Below are positions 13,001-23,354 of a stretch of DNA of 64,000 nt, piece by piece. Made by a program: the position numbers and the translations under genes. The DNA is from Watersipora subatra (taxonomy: Eukaryota > Bryozoa > Gymnolaemata > Cheilostomatida > Watersiporidae): positions 53,487,114-53,551,113 of the forward strand of contig NC_088712.1 of the NCBI RefSeq assembly GCF_963576615.1. Direction: 5' to 3'. A model generated the notes under the pieces. It had not been told where the DNA came from. It saw only the letters and a list, made by a program, of their open reading frames with translations, and did no database searches. Within the stretch, counting starts at the first letter, position 1. The number at the start of each line of letters is the position of its first letter.

Positions 13001-16000
13001 TTGGAGAATATGGCGGGGATTAATCACTGGGATCATGTTGTATTCAGAGCAATCTACTGTCTGTTCACAATTACCTTTTACTTTAGAATGGCTCGATAGT
13101 TTTGTTTTGTACAAGTCTTGCATTCCCATATCTTCACATTGAATATTCACAAGGAATGGAGTGCTTTGAATACTCTGCGTGCATCAATAAACTTTGTTTC
13201 TATAGATTTCATATCTACATGTAGGAGCGATCTTGTGGCTAATAGGACAACTTGGCTATTGGATTGGTCAATGTTAGTGGAGACCCAGTTATATGTTTAG
13301 TAATTTTCAATAGAGTTATTATCATGGAAATTTATAATAGTTGGTGAAACACTAAATCTGCTCACTATAGGGTTGGAAAAGGAAAGATTTTTAGAAAAAA
13401 TTAGATTTTTATTTGAATCGATTTTTTTGAAATTCGATTTGAATTGGATTCCTTTTTCCATTTCTGCTCATGCAAATTGTCTGTGAATTGTATCGCGCAT
13501 CAAAATTTTGGTGAAGTCACTTTTCAGTGTTAGTGACTCACACGCTTTAGTTTGACTACTTCTTACATTTCTTGCATTCATCCACCATATAAAATTATAA
13601 TGTGCAAACTACATGTAAGTTAGTGGAGTAGAGCTGCTAGCAATTTTACACATAGTGCGAATAAAAGCCAAAGGCATAAAAAACAATGAAATATTTGAGC
13701 ACATTATTTCCTTGATTTGATCGATACAGTTGATCATAGAAAGTATAAATACCAGCTTGCCGGTTTTATAGTACTGGTCCAGTTTTTGATTTTCGGTTGT
13801 AGCTGGTTGGTTTGTAGATCTTGTCTAAAGGTTGGTACGCACTATATCGCAGTACATCGGCTGTAATTACACAATACTTCTGTGATTGTTTGTGATAACG
13901 TTGTTCACATTATCACAAACCTATCCGCGTCTATTCAATTATTCTAATTATACAATGCAGTCGCTGAAATGATGACACACTAGTCTCCGTAGTAACTATT
14001 ATGATGGGAAATATAGATCATGCAACACAAACGTGACACCCAATCACAAATGTCAAAGCATGCACATTGCACAGACTGTCATGAAGCACTTTAAAGTATT
14101 GGAAAAATTTGACAGCTGCAATGTTTTCCGACATATCTGTGTTGCCTCGATGATGTCATTGGTTTGCAGGGTGCATAGTGTATGAATAATCACTGAGAAG
14201 ACAACTCCGATATACTATGATAGAATGCGTACCTACCTGCCTTTAAGATGGTTATCAAAACCCTCATTATTGTGTGGAGTCGCTTTGTTTCAAAATGAGC
14301 TAAATAATTTGCCATAAATGGCCTAACGTGGTTTGTTAACTGTTAGCATCATAACATGGCTTTATTTACAACTATTTACAACTAGTTAAAAAATCGAGTT
14401 CTTTGTGGGTTTTCTATCGAATTTCTTGATGTTCTGACCACATGGTACGTGAAATTGTTGAACAAATTGACAGAAAATGGCAGTTCGGCTGCAGAGACCT
14501 CCAGTAGTGTCTTCCCAATAACATGACCGCCATGCCTGGGCTAACATTGTTTCCATATGATTGGCTCGATGCTTATAGCAAGTCTCGGTAAATGCTAGAC
14601 TGCAGTTTACCATCTCTCTAGAGTCTAGACAGCTGTCAACTGTATCTAGCTAAGCTTTGAATGATCCCAGTCTAGTTACAGCTGTCACATATGTATGACG
14701 CAAACAGTTGTCATCCATGGCTGAATAAATTCTACCTTAGAACATATTAGAACATGGATTTTAGAACCTGAGCTTGAAACAAACGATAAATGCTAGTAAA
14801 GAGTTTAGCTTTATAATAATGTCCTTTTATTGTTGTCTGAGGAGAAAGCAGTAGAATTTATACTACTGAGTCCATCGATTATTTATAGATTCGGAGTCCA
14901 ATGGTGTCCATCATTCAAGAAATAAAGTAACTGCCACTCTTGGTCTATGCGTGCACGCAGCAGGTATATACATGTAGTTTTACTATAATCTTTGGATTAT
15001 ACTTGTTGTACGAAACTTTTTAAGAGTTTAGCATATAATTAACAGCAAGCCTGACGATGCCCGTAATTTTTTTATTATCAATCAGATGCCCGTAGGTGGG
15101 TGGTGCTCAGGAACCAGATGGAGTTTTAAAATCAAACATTTTTAGCAACCTGGCGGTAGGCACGGAGCACAGGCATTTGAAGTTTTAATGGAATCGACCA
15201 AAAAATAGCCAAACGCGAACTAGCGGACACGCACACTGACATAATGGGATTTATTAATATAAATTAACATAGTCTGGTCCTTCCCTCAACTCGTTAGTTT
15301 TTTAATTTGTTAGCTGGCAACAAGAACTCTTGAATAGTCAGAAAAAATGATTTTCTTATGTCCTCATTTTGTGGAGTCGCTTTGTTTCAAAACGAACTAT
15401 ATTTTAACTTTTCTTTGTTTTCATTTCAATTTTTTTGCATCTTCACTTATATGAAATTTTAAAAAATTAGTGAATTTCAAGCTTCATAACTGAAAATGCC
15501 TTTGGGGATTGAAAATTGGTGAGTCGCGGCAATTGTAAGCAAAGGCTTGAAGATAGTTGGTAGTATACTTACACTGTAAGTCACCTAATCAAAGATTTCA
15601 ACTTGCACGACTTGCTCTTCAGGATGCTGTTTTTACAGCTTTTGTAGTGTGTACTTTTCAAATGTTTGTGTTGTCTATACTAGCACCTTAGAGATCTTCA
15701 GAGTACCTGAGAGATATTTACAAACTATTGCCTTGTATATTCATATTTATCATAGCTATAAAACTGCATAACATTTTGATGACTTTCTCATCTATAGCCT
15801 TATTTCTTGCAGCTGATGGTATAGCTCTAGGGGCTGCGACTAGCGTCTCACACACTGGTCTCACTGTCGTGGTATTTGTAGCAATAATGTTACATAAGGT
15901 TGGTATTATGCTCATTTTATCGTTTGACGCTAGGCAATTTTTCAGCCAGTAAATACTTCAACTTCTAAAATTCATTTAAACTTGCTTGTCAGTGACTTAT

Positions 16001-17928
16001 TAGACCGCATTTCAAGAAGCACCTGGTGAGGAGTGTCATTTTCATAAAAGACTATCATGTTGTTCTACACCAGTGCGAAAATTCATTGCTATCATGTTCT
16101 CTTGTCATTTTTATACAGGAACGTTTCCTAATTTTTTTATGAGTAACATTTCTGTCTTTTCATAAATAAATATATTTTAAATAATACTACAGTCTGTAAA
16201 TTAATTGTCACTATTTATAGCCTTTTGTCCTGTCATCACTGCGGTGATGACTTGTATTGTCATTGCTCAATTGTTGGTCATAATAGTAGTAATAATAATA
16301 TTATTAGTAGGCATACGCTTATTGACATAATTAAAAGTTAGTTTCTAATTGAATGATGCAGGTGAGTTTGTTTCGAAGTTACATTCTGATAAAATAAAGA
16401 TAATATGATAAAAAATAACATCAAATGTCCCTCAAAGCAATCTGTAGAAAGTGTTAAGATTTTGGGCCAAACTTGTTTGGCCATTTTGCATTGTTATGTT
16501 GTTATAATTTAGGCTCCTGCGGCATTTGGCCTCGTCTCATTTCTATTGCATGATGGACTAGATAGAGGACGAATAAGAAAGCACCTTCTTCTATTCTCAG
16601 CTGCTGCGCCTATAGGAGCCATCATTACTTTTGCGGTATTGAACCATGTGAGTAGCGTGATGACTGATCATTTCCTAGTTTTTTAGTAGAGACAATCCCT
16701 GACTCCTCTTAATCTTAGTCTACTAATATCCATCATTTTAGTTTCCTTAGTTCTATAGTGTACCAGCATTCAGAAGGTCGACGCTCGCCATTTCTTTCAT
16801 TTTTAACACAAATTCCTTCATGACAAAAAATCTATGAACACGTATATTGAGCGCAATTGTCCTCAGTGCATGGGAAGACGAATTCTGAAGTTTCTAATCA
16901 GATAGATTGGGGCACATTTATACGAAAAATGAAAGTTCTAAGATTGCTGATTGAGACCAGCATTGGTTAAGTAGGACTGTTTTTGCACATTATAGAAGGC
17001 GTAGTGAGTCTGTTCTTATAATCCTTCCATCACTTGTTAATGTCACGAAATATCACTCTTATTACGCGCAAGATTATTCTTCAACTTCTGAATGCGTTTG
17101 GGCGGCACAAGTGCTAGACTGTCGGTTTCCCAATTTAGAGTTTCAAAGGTTTCAGACTCGTAGAAAGCAGTATTTTATAAAGCACTTTAATTTCCCCCAT
17201 ATCATTTCTTCAGTGCAACGATTTCATGCAAGATTACAAAGCGAGAGTGTTATAATATAAAATATATTATTGATCATCCTCATTCTCTAACTTACCTAGT
17301 GATGACGAACTTCTGTGTTGTTAATCAGAATCCCTGATAGCATGTGATCCTACAATGGTGTTAGGGTAAATTCCTTGTTTACTCTGTATGCAGATCGCAT
17401 CTGTTTTGCAAAATTGTACTCTGCAATTCTTAGACATAAAGTTGGTAGTACACGGATGAGTAAGTTTTTTTTAAAAACAGTTCTTGTAGAGAAATAAACA
17501 ACTGCATGGTGATTGACAATTTATAAACATGTCATGAGTTAGTCTTATAGTTTTTTGTATTGTAAGTTTCATTGTTTCTGCTATCGTGTTGATAAAAACT
17601 TGCCTCTATCGTTTCAAGCCATTACTCCATCCTTAAAATCTTTTCTCATATCTCATTCCTGTTTTATGCATTGTAGCAAAGCAAGGAGGCTTTGGCATAC
17701 TACAACGCGACAGGCATCGCAATGCTCTTTAGCGCTGGTACATTCCTCTACGTGGCCACTGTTCACATATTGCCTGAGGTCTCTAGCAAGACGAGTCGCA
17801 CTACGGCCAGTGACGGTAGTGTGATCGTACGGGAACATAAGGGCTTCACTAAACTGGAGCTTTTGGCAATAATTATAGGCTCACTGCTGCCTGTAGGTAT
17901 ATCACTCGGGCACGGTCATAGTCATTGA
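6940..17928 (+). CDS. SLC39A9: Zinc transporter ZIP9 (SLC39A9), seven coding exons
   Basis: Plus-strand gene with exons 6940-7035, 9135-9264 (or a later donor), 12637-12939, 14889-14963, 15813-15898, 16513-16647 and 17677-17928. Intron phases are 0,1,1,1,0,0, and every junction has GT/AG. The shortest isoform is 358 residues, against about 307 in vertebrate ZIP9; the excess lies in the His-rich loop between membrane segments 2 and 3. Hallmarks in order: N-terminal MDDW...[11 protein letters not shown], membrane segment 2 with [11 protein letters not shown], a His-rich loop, [53 protein letters not shown], and [20 protein letters not shown]. The HxxxD and HK motifs form the metal-binding centre in this family. 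ZIP9 moves Zn2+ from Golgi lumen or outside into the cytosol; in vertebrates it is also reported as a membrane androgen receptor. The start is supported by the upstream in-frame TGA at 6913 and by homology from residue 1. Confidence 0.95.
7576..7750. repeat. 44-nt tandem repeat, four copies
   Basis: Four head-to-tail units starting at 7576, 7620, 7664 and 7708, each with the core TATATCGCCAAACCGTACAA. They differ at one to three positions. The array lies in ZIP9 intron 1. Confidence 0.9.
7877..8178. repeat. CT-rich (polypyrimidine) low-complexity tract
   Basis: About 300 bp of almost pure pyrimidine built from CTCTCT, CCCC and TTTCTCT runs. Long open frames across it on both strands are composition artefacts. 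Confidence 0.95.
9135..9264 (+). CDS. SLC39A9: ZIP9 exon 2, shortest form (membrane segment 2)
   Basis: Starts after the acceptor ACAG at 9131-9134 and encodes [20 protein letters not shown] and on through [14 protein letters not shown], ending HTHSKHG plus one base at the first donor GGAG|GTACGT. It ends in phase 1, which matches exon 3 exactly. The exon does not meet a stop at this donor: its frame stays open through the whole adjoining minisatellite to the TAA at 10413-10415, so the 3' boundary may lie at any of 25 equivalent donors spaced 45 nt apart. Confidence 0.9.
9220..10363 (+). repeat. 45-nt minisatellite spanning ZIP9 exon 2 end and donor
   Basis: Twenty-five GGAG|GTAC junctions recur at exactly 45-nt intervals, the first with GGAG at 9261-9264 and the last at 10341-10344. 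In the ZIP9 frame each unit encodes [15 protein letters not shown], with sporadic variants (TRSMH, YEH, PCTH, TDIT). The unit consists of the last ~30 nt of exon 2 plus the first ~15 nt of the intron. Since 45 is divisible by three and the unit has no stop, splicing at any unit keeps the frame into exon 3 and adds 15 residues, up to 360. The reverse strand is also open for 275 codons, but that is a by-product of the unit length. Confidence 0.95.
10416..12636 (+). other. ZIP9 intron 2 downstream of the minisatellite
   Basis: Contains a degenerate ~32-nt tandem repeat (listed) and otherwise AT-rich DNA. A minus-strand open frame at 12211-12435 has no recognisable homology. Confidence 0.6.
10785..11130. 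repeat. Degenerate ~32-34-nt tandem repeat
   Basis: About ten diverged units built on CCTAGAAATATTTCTCC followed by GTTCTGTTTGGCTT. Similarity between units falls towards the 3' end, so this is an old array. Confidence 0.85.
12637..12939 (+). CDS. SLC39A9: ZIP9 exon 3 (His-rich luminal loop and membrane segment 3)
   Basis: Follows TTTACAG and starts with CA, which completes an alanine codon with the terminal G of exon 2. It encodes about 70 loop residues with a strong histidine cluster ([19 protein letters not shown]), then the conserved [17 protein letters not shown] segment and [11 protein letters not shown]. The donor is GCTG|GTATGT; an alternative GGCTCAG|GTGCTG nine bases earlier has the same phase. 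The first ~45 loop residues ([16 protein letters not shown]...) have no counterpart in the vertebrate protein as I know it. Confidence 0.93.
12940..14888 (+). other. ZIP9 intron 3
   Basis: Holds an inverted-repeat MITE (13826-14245, listed) and, at 13370-13450, an isolated AT-rich stretch that resembles a decayed transposon end. The 75-codon minus-strand frame at 14386-14613 is not recognised. Confidence 0.6.
13826..14245. mobile_element. MITE with AAAGG(T/C) termini
   Basis: The left end AAAGGTTGGTACGCACTATA and the right end, read inverted, AAAGGCAGGTAGGTACGCAT are imperfect terminal inverted repeats. Related DNA lies in the intron 2 of two Ly6 genes (about 33025-33311 and 40190-41040), sharing ACTATATC, CAATACTTC.G.GATCGTCTGT, and ACAACTCCGA blocks. 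Flanking TAA/TTA suggests a PIF/Harbinger-like 3-bp target, but this is weak. Confidence 0.6.
14889..14963 (+). CDS. SLC39A9: ZIP9 exon 4 (start of membrane segment 4)
   Basis: Lies between TTTATAG and the donor GCAG|GTATAT, phase 1 on both sides. Encodes [20 protein letters not shown] then CVHAA; the histidine is part of the conserved metal-binding HAAAD motif whose last residues are in exon 5. Too short for ordinary ORF detection but an unmistakable match. Confidence 0.93.
15813..15898 (+). CDS. SLC39A9: ZIP9 exon 5 (metal-site segments 4 and 5)
   Basis: Acceptor CTTGCAG, donor AAG|GTTGGT, phase 1 to 0. Encodes [17 protein letters not shown] and then [11 protein letters not shown]. The D and H residues complete the ZIP binuclear metal centre. 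Confidence 0.95.
15899..16512 (+). other. ZIP9 intron 5
   Basis: AT-rich intron with a short imperfect ATA-rich stretch near 16280-16310; no other signal. Confidence 0.7.
16513..16647 (+). CDS. SLC39A9: ZIP9 exon 6 (membrane segments 5 and 6)
   Basis: Acceptor TTTAG, donor CAT|GTGAGT, 45 whole codons. Encodes [20 protein letters not shown], then [20 protein letters not shown], closely matching vertebrate ZIP9. Confidence 0.95.
16648..17676 (+). other. ZIP9 intron 6
   Basis: About 1 kb AT-rich, GTGAGT donor and TTGTAG acceptor; nothing else seen. Confidence 0.7.
17677..17928 (+). CDS. SLC39A9: ZIP9 exon 7, C-terminus
   Basis: Encodes [35 protein letters not shown], a polar loop, then the last membrane segment ending [10 protein letters not shown] and TGA. 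Vertebrate ZIP9 ends in a similar GHxH tail. The 3' UTR follows. Confidence 0.95.
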   Translation, partial: QSKEALAYYNATGIAMLFSAGTFLYVATVHILPEVSSKTSRTTASDGSVIVREHKGFTKLELLAIIIGSLLPVGISLGHGHSH

Positions 17929-18553
17929 CGATATCTACTCCATTACTGTTTCCATTCTCTAAATGTTACAAGGTGTTTTATCAACTGAAGTCTTTCTATT
18001 TATCCGAATTATTTGAAAATGGATGTACATGCATGTACTAAATTTGTAGTTTTATACTTGAAAGATGTTTGCTAATGTCGGAGGCATAATATTAGCTCCT
18101 ACACTTATTATTTTACACTAGAAAAAATTGTTTTACTATAGACTATCTCCTTGTAGGTATCACTTTGATGCTGTATCACTGAAAATCGTCAAATATTCAG
18201 TTTGTTTTAAAAATGGTAAACATAGGATTTTGCTATGCATGAAAAAGCCATGCTTAGACACTAACAATCTGCTGTAGCTACACATGTATGTACTACGTAC
18301 ACTGTAACATTGATTGTCTAGTTCTGTTTTAATAGTATTGTTTCCTATTTAAAACCAGCTCAAGAAAGTGGCCTGTTATTCTGTGTAGACAGGCTATTGG
18401 AATGAGCTGAGATTGTGATAGTCATTTTTACAAAACTATCATTGAGTGAAAACTACGTAAGATAAATGATCCCGTCATCAGACTCTGTATCGGAACTATT
18501 TTGTGATGTTTTTACTTGCTACGTTCACTACATCTAGTTAAATAAGTAATAAA
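17929..18553 (+). other. ZIP9 3' UTR
   Basis: No exon or repeat until an AATAAA at 18548-18553, the most likely polyadenylation signal; a SINE begins just after it. Confidence 0.5.
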
Positions 18554-18564
18554 TTCCTAGAGAG

Positions 18565-18860
18565 TAGTCGTGGCCTAATGGTCTAGACCCACTGATCTGC
18601 AAACAACAGGTTGAGGGTTCATTTCCCAACAAAAACTACCGGTGATGACAGGAATGGCATCCAACCTTTAAGTTACTCTGTGCAATTGGGCGTGTCTCTG
18701 ATCGTTGAGGTTTGTTTGGCACTGGACTCAGACAAGTCTAGCCAAGATGACAGAGACATTGTTTGTGTAAAAATGGCTCTTAAAAACAAGCACAGCGTCT
18801 GCTTGCAGTAAAATAAGTAGACATCACATTTAATCTTGGAAGATTTGCTTACACAAATAA
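18565..18860 (+). mobile_element. tRNA-derived SINE, copy 1
   Basis: Begins with a tRNA-like head carrying both Pol III internal promoter boxes: A box TGGCCTAATGG at 18571-18581 and B box GGTTCATTTCC at 18616-18626. About 230 bp of body follows and is shared with the copy at 18960, including CACTGGACTCAGACA and TCTAGCCAAGAT. The head is not a functional tRNA. Confidence 0.85.
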
Positions 18861-18958
18861 GAAAAGTCTAGGACAATTTGGTGTCATGAACCATTGCAAA
18901 GAACATGCCACTGACTTGATATGAATCTTATAAAAAGTTTTTCATTTACACAATTTAC

Positions 18959-19235
18959 CACCGTGGCCTGGTGGTCTCGACCACCTGTCCTGCTAACAAC
19001 AGGTTGGGGTTCTATTCCCAACAAAAGCTACTGGTGGTGACAGGAATAACATCCAACCTTATATTGTTCTCTACATCTGGGCATGTTTTCGGTCATGGTT
19101 CTCTTGCCACTGGACTCAGACATGTCTAGCCAAGATCACAAAACCATTGTTTGTCCAAATAGCGCTTAAAAATACGTCCAGCTTCTGCAGACACCATCCT
19201 CAATCGTAGAGGGATTGCTTCATACCCGTATATAA
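18959..19235 (+). mobile_element. tRNA-derived SINE, copy 2
   Basis: Same orientation and family as the copy at 18565. A box TGGCCTGGTGG at 18964-18974, B box GGTTCTATTCC at 19008-19018, then the shared body. The two copies differ at many positions, so they are independent old insertions rather than a recent duplication. Confidence 0.85.
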
Positions 19236-20436
19236 AACTGTAAAAAAGATAGAAGTGGATATGATTTGCACAGGGTATTTCAGACTGGTAGGGCAGTAGT
19301 CATATCCTGAGTGTAGTTTCTCTCAGTGAGGTGAAATTTAATTATGCTTGTGACAGCTTGTCGCCCCTAAAATTCATTCACAAGGCAGAATCTGTAAAGA
19401 ACATAGGTTTTCACATAAAAACCTTCTTGGATACATAATCCAGTAAACTAAAGCGATTCTGTGATAATATCTGATAACCACCATAGATTAAAACTAAAAA
19501 AGCTATGAATTGTTGCACACAAATCATAAGCCATCAGGGCTTTATTTGCCACCCTCTCCTATCCCCATTCTCTCTTTTCCCTTTCTCCAAAGAAGAAGTG
19601 AGAAGGGGAAAAGAGAGAAGAGGGAAAGGAGAGGGGGGCAAATAGCCCACCCCCTCGAAGCGCCAGACCCTGGCTAGGTGAATAGACTAATATCTTGCTG
19701 AACTAAACATGACTAAATATGATGAGTATGCAAGTATGTCTTAAGTCAAAAATGAGACAGAATGATTATTTTACAGCTGGCTATGTAGCTGGCTAGGTCA
19801 CCAAAGCTAAGTGTAATGATTGTTTCACTCGCATCGTGGATGTTACTAACTATGATGTAAACCAAGCAACGAATTCCTTAATCACAGTTTAGAATCGTGG
19901 TGGCTTGACTTTGTCTTCGCCTGTGGTGATGGAGGTTTGCAACCAGTGAGAAAGCGACGAGAGTGTTGCTTAGTAGGGCTGGACTGGTGAAAACTTTCCC
20001 AGGCTAGCACTAATTGCCACCATGGAGAAGTTGCTGAGATTCAACATCATGCTATTGTTTAAGGGTAATCATCAAGCTAGTAGCCTAGCTCGTGAGATAG
20101 CAAAGAGATATATTTCGATTCGAGCGCATTATGAAGCTAAGAATAGAGCTGGCACGGGTAGCTCGTCTGGTCTTGACCCACCGGGTCAGAGGTGCTCGGG
20201 TCAGGCCACCTGACCCTCGGGTCTTCCTTTACAAAGACACAGGTAGGTTTATGGCTAAACAACAGTGGTTGTATATCGCTTTTTAAGTGCGATTGAAATT
20301 GAGTCGCATATGGTCCTAGAGCGGAAGGACAAGGCGAAATAAAACAAGGTGAGTCAAGACTATATTTTTACGTCTGCGACAATAGTCTTTGGACTATAGG
20401 TTTCACAACGTTTTTTGGCAAGAAATAATAAATGTA

Positions 20437-21500
20437 TCGATGGTCTGGGAGTTCATGAAGAAGCCAGTCACGAAAGGAAAATACCAAGTTATTTGTACAA
20501 TATGCAAAAGCAAGTTAAAGGTTGACTTGCAACAAAATTCACATTACAGTTATTTGGTATCATAAGATTCACCATGTCTTACTCTGTTGTGTTGTAGATG
20601 CCAAACACTCTGCTGTGTTGTAGGTGTGAAATATGTGGAAATGTGATTACAAGCTCTTAAACGCTAAAAAAACGAACAGTTAATCGTAGCCACACGAGAC
20701 CGTCGTAGTTTGGATTCTCTTTCCAAAACAGCTCAAATGGGCTGTAGTTGTTACAGGATGGTTTCTGTTTACACTTTCAAGCAACCTCATTCGTCGAAAT
20801 ATTTTCACAAATATACTTCACGCATTCAATAAAACCATGTCTATTGTTCTTACGCGTCTGTTTTATCGTCATCATAATGCTGTCACTTTTAGCACTGATA
20901 TCTTATAACTTACCGTAAAAATTCGTTAAACTTTTTAACCTTAGCTCGAAGGAGTACATATCATTGTCTAATAATTATGATGAGCCTGTTGGTCACCTGT
21001 GATAATCGAAAAGTGCTGCAAAAATTATTTCCAAAGTATTGGGTCACGTGATCAGATTACGACTTCACGATTGAATAATGCCAAAACAAAACTGTAAAGT
21101 AGTGAGCATCTATATTTGATACGGGGTATTCGGTAAAACCCGGAGTGTTTGTCATAAACTAGTGCTACGATAAGTTTTATATTGAGCTTTTTATTGGCTT
21201 TTCAATTCACGCGAGATCATCACGTGACAAGACGATAACCAAACTGTAATGACTACGTCAGATAAATAAACAGATTCCAATCTACGGCGGCTTTTCGTTT
21301 TTGAGCTTTTAAGAGCTTGTAATCACATTTCCACGTATTTGGCACCTACAACACAACAGAGTAAGACATGGTGAATCTTTTGATACCAAATAACTGTAAT
21401 GTGAATTTTGTTGCAAGTCAACCTTTATGCTACAAAGAAGGGTCCACCTCAATACTATTGAGGCATTTACAATGAGGGCATCTTGAGGAACTTAAAAGCG
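20437..21500 (+). pseudogene. BED-type zinc finger relic, split by a MITE
   Basis: The 5' part reads SMVWEFMKKPVTKGKYQVIC then TICKSKL; the 3' part reads CYKEGSTSILLRHLQ, a stop, then GHLEEL. Together they give the BED pattern of an aromatic VWxF start, C-x2-C, STS and H...H that heads hAT-family transposases. The frame is continuous across the insertion at 20518-21424, showing the finger existed before the MITE landed. One in-frame TGA lies between the two histidines. DNA downstream to 21600 may be more of the same gene but is not readable. Confidence 0.7.
20518..21424. mobile_element. TTAA-target MITE, copy 1 (~0.9 kb)
   Basis: Terminal inverted repeats over 100 bp long begin AGGTTGACTTGCAACAAAAT at the left and end with its complement at the right. 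The left flank is TTAA and the right flank TTAT. No transposase. Kolobok and piggyBac both use TTAA targets; the superfamily is not decided. It interrupts the BED finger. Confidence 0.8.
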
Positions 21501-22116
21501 CGTCTAAGAACCTTCAATCCAGCAAATTTATTTTATTTTTAGTCTCTTTCACTAATACCAGAAGTTTTAGGGAAGTGATAGATTTTTGCTTTTCACTATG
21601 CTGGGTTATCTATTTCTATATTTGTAAAGTATTTCTTAACTAATCTCTTGTTGATTATAATAGCAGTTGGAAGTAAAATCTGTAATAAAAACACTAGCCA
21701 AATCATGCCATTAATCTATCACCTATTGAATAGCATTGATCTACCAATGTCTAGCCATAAATTGTAGATTGAATTTATAAACCAAGCCACAAAATATAAT
21801 GATTGGTGTGATAATGGTTTCTTTTATCTTAGTTTATTGATGTAACAACATTAGCCTGTAATAGAACTATCTCTTAACCGTGAATGAATAAAAAATCGCG
21901 CGCCGTGCTGACCCCGTCCAACCCAATCTTGGCCTTCTTTGCTGACCCTGAGTCTGGTCCGACCCTGCATTTCTTGATCTCGTTCCAGCTCTAGCTAAGA
22001 AAGCCATTGATTCCATTTCCCTGATCAGATCAAAACTGCACAGGCTTATCATATTTAGTCATGTTTAGTTCAGCATGATATTAGTCTATTCACCTAGCCA
22101 GGGTCTGGCGCTTTGA

Positions 22117-22250
22117 GTGGGTGGGCTATTTGCCCCCCTCTCCTTTCCCTCTTCTCTCTTTTCCCCTTCTCACTTCTTCTTTGGAGAAGGGGAAAAGAGA
22201 GAATGGGGAAAGGAGAGGGTGGCAAATAAAGCCCTGATGGCTCATGATTT
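22117..22250. repeat. Polypurine/polypyrimidine palindrome in right arm
   Basis: A stem of about 60 bp: TTTGCCCCCCTCTCCTTTCC on one side pairs with the GGAAAGGAGAGGG run on the other around CACTTCTTCTTTGGAG. A matching palindrome is in the left arm at about 19540-19680. Open frames across it are compositional. Confidence 0.75.
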
Positions 22251-22371
22251 GTGTGCAACATTTCATAGCTTTTATACTTTTAATCTATGGTGGTTATCAG
22301 ATATTATCACAGAATCGCTTTGGTTTACTGGATTATGTATCCAAGAAGGTTTTAATGTGAAAATATATGTG

Positions 22372-23350
22372 ATTTTGTCATCTTCTCCTGATGAGCTGCA
22401 TTGTTAATAACAGTGCAGTCAAGCATGAGGTACAATACAATGACGTTATGTCGTGCTATTTAAGTCTGACAGGCTTTTTTCCTATTGGCCCATCTAGGTT
22501 TATATATCTATGGTAAAGAAGCAGTGAGGGCATCCACACGCCACAAATATTTCTCTTTGGATGCAATGCTATAATAAAATTTGCATTTGTAGCGTTTGCC
22601 TTATTTCAAATAAATGAAGACTGGTTTATTATGAGCAAATCAATCCAGCCGAAAAATGAGCTGCATTAGAAAGATAGAGGGGTGAGGGTTGTCCTATTGG
22701 GAATAACATGTACAGTGCATTCAAATACATACCTATTCTCAGTATTTAGGACCAGCTCTTGGCTGAAGTTTGGCAGGATGTTTGTGATAGTTGTCAAGGT
22801 AAAAACCTGGTCATCACCACACATAAACCAGTCATTCTGTCTCCAAGTGACGAATAGCTCTATAAATGCTTTAAGGTGCCCATAAGCTAGGCACACCAAA
22901 ATGTTCAAGTCAAAGGCTATTGCGATATTGCCTGTTATATTATTATACTGTCTGTTATAGCCACCAAATTCCTGTATACGCTGTTTGGTGTGATGACATT
23001 GTCAGACAAAGCAAATGTGTTGAACCGAAGCGGCAACATCGGTTAGATTCCTAGCTGAACTGATTACAAGCTGTTTATTTAATACACATTTTAATGAGGT
23101 GTGCGAAGTGGTTATTAAACTGTTGAATATTGCATGATGATGTATTCAAAATTTTATTACAACACTAGAACTAACATAACTACGTGATCAGCAGTTTAAT
23201 GCAAATGCTGACTTTGAATCTCAAAGTCCTTATTTTCTGGATTTTTTCAAATTGATCAAACGCACAATGACAAACATGCGATGATCAAAACAGGGTGAAT
23301 AAAACATACTATGAATACAAAAACGCTGAACTTATCAAACAAGATTGCGC
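22372..23350. other. Non-coding, nothing recognised
   Basis: AT-rich DNA without a supported exon or element end. Confidence 0.5.
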
Positions 23351-23354
23351 TATA

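Larger units (their letters stand above)
19403..22371 (+). mobile_element. Inverted-repeat DNA transposon with hAT-type BED relic
   Basis: Arms of about 320 bp (19403-19723 and 22048-22371) are reverse complements. Each arm holds a ~140-bp purine/pyrimidine palindrome bounded by CAGGG and CCCTG. Inside, on the plus strand, sits half of a BED zinc finger (20437-20517) continued at 21425-21500, the two halves being separated by a later MITE. No full transposase remains and no clean target duplication was found at the arm ends, so the exact boundaries are uncertain. Confidence 0.65.

Noticed and set aside
14386-14613. 75-codon minus-strand frame in ZIP9 intron 3
   Set aside because: No motif recognised; possibly transposon-derived but not supportable.
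18565-19018. tRNA genes
   Set aside because: A and B boxes are present but the cloverleaf is not convincing and a long shared body follows, so these are SINE heads.
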